DNA of 25,111 nt from an uncultured Ruthenibacterium sp. (lineage in GTDB: Bacteria > Bacillota > Clostridia > Oscillospirales > Ruminococcaceae): positions 1-25,111 of the forward strand of contig CAJUMH010000037.1 of NCBI GenBank assembly GCA_910587145.1. The letters are read 5' to 3'. The position numbers were made by a program, and so were the translations under genes. Position 1 is the stretch's first letter. Each line of letters opens with the position of its first letter. Positions 8,278-14,268 of this stretch are shown piece by piece. Under the pieces are notes generated by a model that was not told where the DNA came from, ran no database searches, and saw only the letters and a program-made list of their open reading frames with translations.

Positions 8278-8895
8278 TTATTGTACCATCTCCGCGCCGG
8301 ACAAGCAACCTGCATTCGGCCTGTTCGGCCCGTTCGGCGCGTTCGGCCTGTTCGGCCCGTTCGGCGCGTTCGGTCTGTTCGGACTGTTCGGCACGGCCCC
8401 GGTCATCCTGCGCGACGGCAAAAGTTTTTCGTGCTCCTTGCACGACCAATCCGTTACCGTAAGCTGAAAAACACATACCGCCCGCACAGCGTCCTCCGAA
8501 AATTTCCTCGCATGCTCGGGGGCATAATGCGCTAAGATCATCCCCAGTGCGCGGCGCTTTTCCGTAGAGGTCTCCAGCATCCGCACGGCGCCATGCCCCA
8601 TGATGCTTTGATCGAAAAAGCTGCATGCGCACACGGCATCCCGCTCCAGAAAGCCATACCCCGTATCCATCTCAAACGAAATCGATCTCTGCGTTTGAAG
8701 CAGCTCCCGCTTTTTTCCCGCCGGCGCACTGTGAAAATAGAATACGAGCGTCTGATCCTGCATCTCATAGCCGAAATTCATCGGCACAATGTATGCGCCC
8801 GTTTCTTCTGTCAGGCCAAGGCGGCAGCAATCGCACGCCTCCGCAATCGCAAGCATTTTATCCGGATCGGTAATTTTTCTGTCGCTTCGTCTCAT
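8278..8895 (-). CDS. pyridoxamine 5'-phosphate oxidase-family protein (NimA-like flavin-binding), Pro-Asn-X tail
   Basis: A 205-residue protein. Residues 1 to about 150 resemble the small FMN-binding split-barrel family that includes NimA-type proteins and clostridial 'pyridoxamine oxidase family' proteins. The family-like opening is MRRSDRKITDP, followed by CDCCRLGL, YIVPMNFGYE, YFHSAPAGKK and ISFEMD. The substrate is unknown; Nim relatives bind flavin or heme and some reduce nitroimidazoles. I chose the second ATG (8895), which has GGGAGG 5 bases upstream, over an ATG six codons earlier with no site. The C terminus (about residues 168-198) is nine Pro-Asn-X triplets. The gene lies 30 bases after hisD and 15 bases before hisC, inside the his operon, yet no histidine step is missing. 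A role in supplying or sparing PLP for HisC is only speculation. Confidence 0.85.
   Translation of the reverse strand: MRRSDRKITDPDKMLAIAEACDCCRLGLTEETGAYIVPMNFGYEMQDQTLVFYFHSAPAGKKRELLQTQRSISFEMDTGYGFLERDAVCACSFFDQSIMGHGAVRMLETSTEKRRALGMILAHYAPEHARKFSEDAVRAVCVFQLTVTDWSCKEHEKLLPSRRMTGAVPNSPNRPNAPNGPNRPNAPNGPNRPNAGCLSGAEMVQ
8315..8395. repeat. nine 9-bp in-frame tandem repeats in the PNPOx-family gene
   Basis: On the plus strand the unit is TTCGGCCTG or a close variant, nine contiguous copies, with a 27-bp higher-order repeat (CTG, CCG, GCG endings recurring in order). On the coding minus strand each copy encodes Pro-Asn plus one variable residue (Ser, Arg, Ala or Gly). Confidence 0.92.
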
Positions 8896-8925
8896 CGCCG
8901 CCTCCCGCCCCATTGTTCTTTGGCG

Positions 8926-10215
8926 TTATTCCGGTTGCTTCTCAAACCGGATGGATACGCTCTTGCCGTGTGCCTGCAGGCCCTCCCGCTCGGCAAAATC
9001 GACGATGCGCTCCTGCACCTTTTTCAGCGCCTCTTTGGTATAGTAAATAAAGCTGGATCTTTTGACGAAATCGTCCACCGAAAGCGGGCTGGAAAAGCGC
9101 GCCGTGCCCAGCGTCGGCAGCGTGTGGTTCGGCCCGGCGAAATAATCGCCCAGCGCCTCGGGCACGTTTTTGCCAAGGAAGATGCTGCCCGCGTTTTTAA
9201 TCTCGTTCAAAAGGCCGAACGGCTCGTCTACGCACACCTCCAGATGCTCGGGCGCGATCTCGTTTGCGATCTCAATGCCCTCGGCAAGATCCTGTACCAC
9301 AATGATCTTGCCGTTTGCATCAATGGAAGCGCGCGCGATCTCGGCGCGCGGCAGCAGCGGGATCTGGCGCTCCAATTCCGCCTGCACGGCCTCGGCCAGC
9401 GCCATGCTGTCACATACCAGCACGGCCGTGGCAAGCTTGTCGTGCTCGGCCTGGCTCAGCAGATCGGCCGCCACATAGGCGGGGTTTGCCGCCGCGTCGG
9501 CCAGCACAAGAATCTCGCTGGGCCCGGCGATCATATCGATATCGACAATGCCGTAAACACGGCGTTTTGCCGTCGCGACAAAAAGATTGCCCGGGCCGAC
9601 GATCTTATCCACCTTCGGCACGCTCTGCGTGCCATAGGCCAGCGCGCCCACGGCCTGCGCGCCGCCCATTTTGTAAATGGACGTCACGCCCGCAACCTTT
9701 GCCGCCGTTAAAATGGCCGGCGCAACACTGCCGTCCCTCGCGGGCGGCGTTGCCATGATCAGATCGGATACGCCCGCAAGCTTTGCCGGAATGGCGTTCA
9801 TCAATACGCTGGAGGGATAGCTGGCCGTGCCGCCCGGCACATACAGGCCCACGCGCTCGATGGGCGTTACCTTCTGCCCCAGCACAACGCCCGGCGTATC
9901 GTTGATGACAAAATTTTGCCGAAGCTGCCGCTTGTGAAACGCCTCGATGTTTGCCGCGCTCATGGTCAGTGTGCGAATAAACTCTGGATCGGCGGCATTG
10001 TAAGCGGCATCAATCTCCTGCTGCGGCACGCGCAGAGCATCGAGCTTTACACCGTCAAATTTTTCGGCATAGCGCAGCACCGCCGCATCGCCGTTTTCCT
10101 GCACATCGGCCAGAATATCGGCCACCGCCTGTTCCACGGCCTGTGTGCTGCCGGATCGGCCCCGATATAGAATGTCCGCGCGCGAAACCTGCGCGCTGTT
10201 AAAAATACGGATCAT
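8926..10215 (-). CDS. hisD: histidinol dehydrogenase
   Basis: Oxidises L-histidinol to L-histidine in two NAD+-dependent steps; a zinc homodimer in the cytosol. It is 429 residues. Zinc ligands are Gln255 and His258 (LLSQAEHDK), Asp357 (GDYFAGPNH) and His416. The catalytic pair is Glu323-His324 (APEHLE). The signature around IVGPGNLFVATAKRRV and DMIAGPSE is intact. The ATG at 10215 shares four bases (ATGA) with the hisG stop, so translation is coupled; the frame is open 20 codons further but inside hisG. The PNPOx-family gene follows after 30 bases. Confidence 0.97.
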   Translation of the reverse strand: MIRIFNSAQVSRADILYRGRSGSTQAVEQAVADILADVQENGDAAVLRYAEKFDGVKLDALRVPQQEIDAAYNAADPEFIRTLTMSAANIEAFHKRQLRQNFVINDTPGVVLGQKVTPIERVGLYVPGGTASYPSSVLMNAIPAKLAGVSDLIMATPPARDGSVAPAILTAAKVAGVTSIYKMGGAQAVGALAYGTQSVPKVDKIVGPGNLFVATAKRRVYGIVDIDMIAGPSEILVLADAAANPAYVAADLLSQAEHDKLATAVLVCDSMALAEAVQAELERQIPLLPRAEIARASIDANGKIIVVQDLAEGIEIANEIAPEHLEVCVDEPFGLLNEIKNAGSIFLGKNVPEALGDYFAGPNHTLPTLGTARFSSPLSVDDFVKRSSFIYYTKEALKKVQERIVDFAEREGLQAHGKSVSIRFEKQPE

Positions 10216-10829
10216 AGCTTCTCCCTCAACTTTCCGCAAATGCCGTCGATCTCGGCGGCGCTGAACTGATAACATGCCTTGTTGGCGATGAGGCGGGCGC
10301 TGCTTTGCGCAACCGTCGCAGATACGCTCAGGTGATTCTCCTTCAGGGTCGTGCCCGTTTCAACGATATCGACGATCACATCCGAAAGCCCCAGCAGCGG
10401 CGCAAGCTCGATGCTGCCGTTTAACCGGATGATCTCGATCTGCCGCCCCTGCGCCTCGTAGTATTCCTTTGCCACATGCGGATATTTTGTCGCAACGCGC
10501 AGCGGCAGGCTCAGATCCTCCTGCCAGCCGTTTTTTGCCGCGACGGCAAGGCGGCATTTGCCAAGATCCAGATCCAGCAGCTCATATACATCGGGCTTTG
10601 TTTCCAGCAGAACATCCTTGCCCACAACGCCGATGTCCGCCGCGCCGTGCTCCACATAGATGGCCACGTCGCTGGGCTTTACCAGCAGATAGCGCACATC
10701 GTTTGCCGGATTTTCAAACACCAGCTTGCGGTTATCCTCACGGATCGCCGCGCAGTCGTACCCGATGGAAGAAAACAGCTCGTACACCTTTTCTCCCAAA
10801 CGCCCCTTGGGCAGCGCGATATTCAGCAT
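10212..10829 (-). CDS. hisG: ATP phosphoribosyltransferase, short form catalytic subunit
   Basis: Condenses ATP and PRPP, the committed and feedback-inhibited step of histidine synthesis. At 205 residues this is the short HisG, which lacks the C-terminal regulatory domain and works as a hetero-octamer with HisZ, encoded next to it. The start LPKGRLG, the KPSDV segment and the PRPP loop DIVETGTTL (154-162) are clear. The ribosome site AAGGAGG lies in the end of hisZ, whose stop overlaps the hisG start by 7 bases. It ends in a 4-base overlap with hisD. Confidence 0.97.
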   Translation of the reverse strand: MLNIALPKGRLGEKVYELFSSIGYDCAAIREDNRKLVFENPANDVRYLLVKPSDVAIYVEHGAADIGVVGKDVLLETKPDVYELLDLDLGKCRLAVAAKNGWQEDLSLPLRVATKYPHVAKEYYEAQGRQIEIIRLNGSIELAPLLGLSDVIVDIVETGTTLKENHLSVSATVAQSSARLIANKACYQFSAAEIDGICGKLREKL

Positions 10830-11950
10830 GTGCCGTCGCCTCCTTTTTTGGATAAAAGGGCGGTGTCGGTAAGGGAAACCGTCCGCCGCGCGCGCAGACC
10901 CTCCGGCAAAGCCGGCGCCGCAAATACGCTGCCCTGCACCGAAAACGCGCGCACAGCAGACGCGATCTGCGCCGGGGTATGGTGCTCCTCATACAGCAGC
11001 AGCGTATCCACATCGTATTCCCGCTGTTCCTGAAAAAGCCGGTTCAGCTCGCTGAGATAGAGCGCAAAGCCGACCGCGGCCTGAGGTTTTTCAAAGCGCC
11101 GCATCAGATTATCGTATCGTCCGCCCGCCAGCACCGCGCGCGGCACGCCTTTTACATAGCCCTTGAACACAATGCCGTTATAATAATCCATATCGCCCAG
11201 CGTGGAAAAATCCAGCCGCAGCGCCCCGGCGCCGGCCAGATCGTGCAGTGCGTCGTACAGGCTGCACAGCTCTCCCAGCGCGTCGGCCATGGCCGGTGAG
11301 GCCGCCATCTTTTGGGCAGCGCGCAGCGTATCGCCAAACGGCCCCGCCAGCGAGGCCAGCTCCGTCAGCTGCTGCGTCTGCCGCTGCGTAAAGCTGTTTT
11401 TCTTTGCAATCCCGCGCAGCGCATGCGCGTTTTTATCGCGCAGCGCGGCCAGCGCCGCCGCACGTTCGGCGGGCCGCAGCCCAAAGGCATCCAGCAGGCC
11501 GGCGACAAAGCCCATGTGCCCCACATTCAGCACACTTTGCACGCCAATGGACGCAAGGCTGTGCAGTGCAAGCTCCGCGGCCTCGGCCTCGGCATAGCCG
11601 CCCTGCCCGCCGATGTATTCCAGGCCCATCTGGCTGATCTCCTGATACCGCCCGCCCTGCGGCGCAAGGCGGAACACATGCTCGATATAATAAAGCTTTT
11701 GCATGGCGCCCGGCTTTGTCTGCTTGACAATGCTCATTGTCACGTCCGGCTTCAAAGCCATCAGCCGGCCCGTAGCGTCGGTAAAGGTGATGATGCCCTC
11801 ACTCTCGAGAAAATTTCTGTTTTCCCGATACAGATCATAGGCTTCAAAATTGCTCATGCGGTAGCGGCGATAGCCGCGCTGTTCAAACAGGCCGCACAGC
11901 AGCAGCGGCAGCTGTTCATCTCTGGGCATCCGCCCAATCTCGATCTTCAA
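10823..11950 (-). CDS. hisZ: ATP phosphoribosyltransferase regulatory subunit
   Basis: A histidyl-tRNA synthetase paralogue that carries the histidine-binding, allosteric role for short HisG. The HisRS-like core is visible: YRRYRMSNFEAYDLY, the class II motif 2 region MALKPDVTMSIV, VFRLAP with RYQEISQMGLEYIGG, and the late motifs LDFSTLGDMDYYNGIVFKGY and AGGRYDNL. At 375 residues it lacks the HisRS anticodon-binding domain; the tail ends in a short alpha/beta segment. I call the TTG at 11950 the start because AGGAGG lies 8 bases upstream and the product then begins near KIEIGRMPRDEQ. An in-frame ATG nine codons earlier would put the ribosome site inside the gene. It is the first gene of the his operon, with a 36-base leader. 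Confidence 0.93.
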   Translation of the reverse strand: MKIEIGRMPRDEQLPLLLCGLFEQRGYRRYRMSNFEAYDLYRENRNFLESEGIITFTDATGRLMALKPDVTMSIVKQTKPGAMQKLYYIEHVFRLAPQGGRYQEISQMGLEYIGGQGGYAEAEAAELALHSLASIGVQSVLNVGHMGFVAGLLDAFGLRPAERAAALAALRDKNAHALRGIAKKNSFTQRQTQQLTELASLAGPFGDTLRAAQKMAASPAMADALGELCSLYDALHDLAGAGALRLDFSTLGDMDYYNGIVFKGYVKGVPRAVLAGGRYDNLMRRFEKPQAAVGFALYLSELNRLFQEQREYDVDTLLLYEEHHTPAQIASAVRAFSVQGSVFAAPALPEGLRARRTVSLTDTALLSKKGGDGTC

Positions 11951-11969
11951 AGCGGTTCCTCCTGTTGTA

Positions 11970-12016
11970 TAAAGCATCCGTGTCCTAAAAACAGTATACG
12001 CGGCGCGGATGCTTTA
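11970..12016. promoter_or_regulatory. candidate operator: 11-bp inverted repeat across the his promoter
   Basis: The arms TAAAGCATCCG (11970-11980) and CGGATGCTTTA (12006-12016) are perfect complements, separated by 25 bases. One arm fills the start of the -35/-10 spacer and the other covers the region just after the predicted start site. Only one arm would be in the transcript, so it would act as DNA, not as an RNA hairpin. The likely reading is two half-sites for a histidine-responsive repressor; the protein is unknown. Confidence 0.5.
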
Positions 12017-12021
12017 GTCAA
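11993..12021 (-). promoter_or_regulatory. sigma-A promoter of the his operon
   Basis: Minus strand: TTGACT (12021-12016), a 17-base spacer, then TATACT (11998-11993), an almost consensus housekeeping promoter. AT-rich sequence lies upstream (12022-12045). The predicted start is the A near 11986, leaving a leader of about 36 bases, too short for a T-box or attenuator. Confidence 0.85.
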
Positions 12022-12073
12022 GTAAATTGATAAAGTATTTGCCGTTCAAACACACTCTTGTCAGTTTACACGA

Positions 12074-12106
12074 TTTTGCAAAAAAAAGAAAGGTTTTTTT
12101 GCAAAA
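12074..12106. repeat. perfect 13-bp inverted repeat with A/T tracts
   Basis: TTTTGCAAAAAAA (12074-12086) and TTTTTTTGCAAAA (12094-12106) flank a 7-base spacer. It is centred about 70 bases upstream of the his -35 box. With only two GC pairs per arm it is a weak terminator, and could be a protein site or a bent-DNA element. Confidence 0.6.
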
Positions 12107-12425
12107 CTCTTTCCCGTTCTTCCGCTTGATTTGCGCCCTTCCCATGGGGGCATAAAGATGCACATGGCTGATGCAGGAAAAGCTGCAAAATGCCGCATAA
12201 GCCGTGTAAAGAGAAGTGGATGACAGATGGCCCCCAATATCGGGAAGCGCTGGTGAAATCGGCGGGCCAGATCGGCGGGCAGACTTTTTGCCTGCCACGG
12301 CTCCAAAATCGCAGGAATGCTTTGTGTATCTCAAGATCTCGGGGCAAAAACAGGCGGAAAAGAAGCCGCCGGGATGTGCCTGATGATTGATTCAGTGGTG
12401 CCGTAGGTTTGTCAATGGTGTGAAA

Positions 12426-12551
12426 CAGAGCGGCATTATAAAAACAGAGCCCCGATCCAAAATGATATGCTCTCCCTGTGAAAAGGCAGTGGAAAGGAAA
12501 ACTGCCATGACGGAGAGGGCATCTCAACAAGGAACGGCGCTCTGCTTTTTT
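12426..12551 (+). ncRNA. possible structured RNA (unassigned)
   Basis: Plus-strand nested pairings: CAGAGCG (12426-12432) with CGCTCTG (12538-12544); ATGC+TCTCC (12467-12475) with GGAGA+GCAT (12512-12522, two-base bulge); and GGCAGT (12485-12490) with ACTGCC (12501-12506). The outer helix is followed by C and six T, as at an RNA 3' end. No strong promoter was found upstream and I do not recognise the family. Confidence 0.25.
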
Positions 12552-12571
12552 CATTGGGACATTGTGTTCAA

Positions 12572-12603
12572 GGCGTATCTTCAAAGCATTTTGGAGATAC
12601 GCC
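12572..12603. repeat. 9-bp inverted repeat
   Basis: GGCGTATCT (12572-12580) and AGATACGCC (12595-12603) are perfect complements with a 14-base loop. Neither strand has a T-run after it, so it is not a clear terminator. Confidence 0.5.
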
Positions 12604-12640
12604 AAAATATACAAATCATTATATTATTTCTAAAATTTTT

Positions 12641-12659
12641 GTTTTGTATAATACAAAAC
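12641..12659. promoter_or_regulatory. 19-bp near-perfect palindrome, operator-like
   Basis: Two 9-bp arms, GTTTTGTAT and ATACAAAAC, meet around a single central A. A TATAAT hexamer lies inside the plus strand, but a -35 box is lacking. A short spacer and perfect symmetry fit a dimeric regulator site better than an RNA hairpin. Confidence 0.35.
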
Positions 12660-12690
12660 GGAATAATTTAGAAAATATTACTATTTAGAA

Positions 12691-13620
12691 TTAGCCAAAC
12701 GAAAGATACTGTGCGGATACATATCCCTCGTAGCTTTCGTACCGCACCTTTACCCAATCGCCGCTCCGGCTGCCGATGCACTGCACGGCAGCGCCGTTCG
12801 GGATCGTTGTGACCTTTGTGCCGCTCTCACTGGCAGTCTCGCGCAAGTTCAGGCCGGGGCCGGCGTTCACCTTGGCGGAGATTGCGATGTAATCCTGCGA
12901 AACATAGCCGGTTTTGCCGTCATATGTCGTTTTCAGCCAGCCGTCCTTCTGTTCGGTAAAGGCAAGCGTCGTTCCGTCCGGAACCGTCAGCAGTCTTTCA
13001 TAGCTTTCGCCCGGCCCGCTGCGCAGGCGCAGGCCGCCATTTGCACTCACCTTGCCGTCCAGCAATAAGTACGCCGCCGAAACATAGCCCGATTTGCCGT
13101 CGTATGTTGTCTGTGCCCAGCCGCTCTGCCAGCCGGTACAGGTAAGATGCGTGCCGTCCGGAATGGTGAGCAGGCTTTCGCTGTCTGTTCCGGCTGCACT
13201 GCGCAGACGCAGGCCGCCGTCCGCACGCACGGTTGCGCCGCAGCTGCTGGTGCCCGCAGCACCGGCGTTCTGGCCGGAGGATGAGGACGCCGTGCCTCCG
13301 TTCGGGTTCTGGGCCGGCGATGCCGCAGAGGAAGAAGCACTGCCCGCGGCAGACGAAGAAGCGCCGGAACCGGCAGGCGGCTGCGCCGTTGAGGCGTTTC
13401 CAAAGGGATGTATCGGGTCGGCCGATGCGCCCGGCACGGAATTTGCCGCTGTGCCCGGCAGGGAGTTCGTTGTTCCGCCCGGCTGCGCGGCAGACGGTGC
13501 GCCGGGCGCCGCCCCCTGTGCCGGTTGGGAAAACGGCGTATCCTGTTTTCCGGAGCATGCCGAAAACAGCAGGACCGCACAAAGCATCAGCGCACACAGC
13601 GCCGCCATCCATTTTTTCAA
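12691..13620 (-). CDS. secreted lipoprotein with three bacterial SH3 (SH3b) domains
   Basis: A 309-residue exported protein. Residues 1-21 form a signal peptide (MKKWMAAL, then a hydrophobic core) ending in a lipobox-like FSA-Cys22, so it is probably anchored to the outer face of the membrane. Residues about 25-127 are a flexible linker rich in Ala, Gly, Ser, Pro and Gln. Three SH3b repeats follow at about 131-187, 191-247 and 250-308. Each shows GLRLR or GLNLR, then an IP/VP-DG or NG turn, GW or DW, and GYVS. Such domains typically bind cell-wall peptides; no hydrolase domain is present. The start is TTG at 13620, with GGGAAG 9 bases upstream; the ATG four codons later would lose the positive N-region. 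The gene stands alone, downstream of the atp operon. Confidence 0.85.
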   Translation of the reverse strand: MKKWMAALCALMLCAVLLFSACSGKQDTPFSQPAQGAAPGAPSAAQPGGTTNSLPGTAANSVPGASADPIHPFGNASTAQPPAGSGASSSAAGSASSSAASPAQNPNGGTASSSSGQNAGAAGTSSCGATVRADGGLRLRSAAGTDSESLLTIPDGTHLTCTGWQSGWAQTTYDGKSGYVSAAYLLLDGKVSANGGLRLRSGPGESYERLLTVPDGTTLAFTEQKDGWLKTTYDGKTGYVSQDYIAISAKVNAGPGLNLRETASESGTKVTTIPNGAAVQCIGSRSGDWVKVRYESYEGYVSAQYLSFG

Positions 13621-13663
13621 GGCAAAGCACTTCCCTTCCCAAAATAAATTCGATCATCCTTCA

Positions 13664-13686
13664 GGGGCACGGCAGCTGCCCCGTGC
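13664..13686 (-). promoter_or_regulatory. leader hairpin upstream of the SH3b lipoprotein gene
   Basis: Two mutually exclusive 6-bp stems overlap: GGGGCA/TGCCCC (13664-13669 with 13677-13682) and GCACGG/CCGTGC (13667-13672 with 13681-13686). It lies about 45 bases upstream of the TTG start, with no T-run after it. Function unknown; I could not place a promoter. Confidence 0.3.
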
Positions 13687-13789
13687 TTTCTGCTGTTTTA
13701 TATACGTCCAAAGTACGCAAAAAGTTTCATCCTTCCGGTTTTTTCGACAAATTGCCAACAGGGGCTATTGCACCAAAACGCGCGGCGGC

Positions 13790-13841
13790 AAAATATACGG
13801 CCGCCGGGTACGGTGCCCGCAGGCGCCGCCCCCGACGGCCG
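13790..13841 (-). terminator. probable terminator of the atp operon
   Basis: Minus strand: a GC-rich hairpin with arms closing on CGGCCG (13836-13841 with 13798-13803) and an inner CGGG/CCCG pairing, followed by TATATTTT. It lies 16 bases after the atpC stop. Confidence 0.6.
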
Positions 13842-13857
13842 GTTGAACTTTTTTCTT

Positions 13858-14256
13858 TCAGGGTGCCGTAACCGAAAGCCGCGTCAAAGCGCGCTTCAGC
13901 TTTGCCTGTGCGCGATCGATCTCGGCCTTTTCGGTGGCCTTTTGCAGCACATTCTCGGCGCGCTCTTTGGCGCGCTGCGCGCGGCCGGTGTCGATGTCCT
14001 CGGCCCACTCAAAGGTCGTGGCAACAAGACGCACATTCTCTTTTGTCACGGCAAGCATGCCGCCCGCACACGCGGCGCGGCGGCGCTGGCCGTTGATTAC
14101 CACGCAGGCCTCGCCTGTGCCAAGCGCCGAAACATACGGGGAGTGGCGCGGTAAAATACACACGTTGCCGTCGATTGCCCGCACGATCAGCTTTTCGGCC
14201 TCGCCGTCAAAGAAGCCGCCGTCCGGCGTGACGATCTGTAAATGAAAGGTTGACAT
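13858..14256 (-). CDS. atpC: F1 ATP synthase epsilon subunit
   Basis: Central-stalk subunit that couples gamma to the c ring and can inhibit ATP hydrolysis. It is 132 residues. An N-terminal beta sandwich (about 1-84) carries the HLQIVTPDGGFFDGEAEKLIVRA-type opening, the G-NVCILPRHSPYVSAL segment and GGMLAV. A two-helix C-terminal domain (85-128) follows, with a variable, highly charged sequence. GGGGGAGG lies 6 bases before the ATG. It is the last gene of the atp operon, 12 bases after atpD. Confidence 0.95.
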   Translation of the reverse strand: MSTFHLQIVTPDGGFFDGEAEKLIVRAIDGNVCILPRHSPYVSALGTGEACVVINGQRRRAACAGGMLAVTKENVRLVATTFEWAEDIDTGRAQRAKERAENVLQKATEKAEIDRAQAKLKRALTRLSVTAP

Positions 14257-14268
14257 AATGCCTCCCCC

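Larger units (their letters stand above)
12022..12690. other. long gene-free stretch between the his promoter and the SH3b lipoprotein gene
   Basis: About 670 bases with no convincing gene. The longest open frame (182 codons on the minus strand) and two plus-strand frames have no recognisable domain, poor start context and composition unlike the neighbours. It holds four inverted-repeat structures: 12074-12106, 12426-12551, 12572-12603 and 12641-12659. Its right end (about 12600-12690) is much richer in A and T than the surrounding DNA. No tRNA, T-box or transposase remnant was recognised. Confidence 0.7.

Noticed and set aside
11951..11977. ATG at 11977 as the hisZ start
   Set aside because: The AGGAGG site lies after it, 8 bases before the TTG at 11950, and the extra nine residues are not family-like.
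12572..12603. Terminator for the SH3b lipoprotein gene
   Set aside because: The hairpin is good, but neither strand has a T-run after it and it lies nearly 90 bases past the stop.
12066..12614. 182-codon minus-strand open frame in the gene-free stretch
   Set aside because: No recognisable domain, odd composition, no good ribosome site, and it overlaps the inverted repeats.
12387..12671. 94-codon plus-strand open frame near the possible RNA
   Set aside because: Poor start context and low-complexity hydrophobic end that comes from the AT-rich island.
11951..12690. T-box or histidine attenuator upstream of hisZ
   Set aside because: The strong promoter leaves only about 36 bases of leader, no T-box specifier or AGGGTGGNACCGCG-like sequence was found, and there is no His-rich leader peptide.
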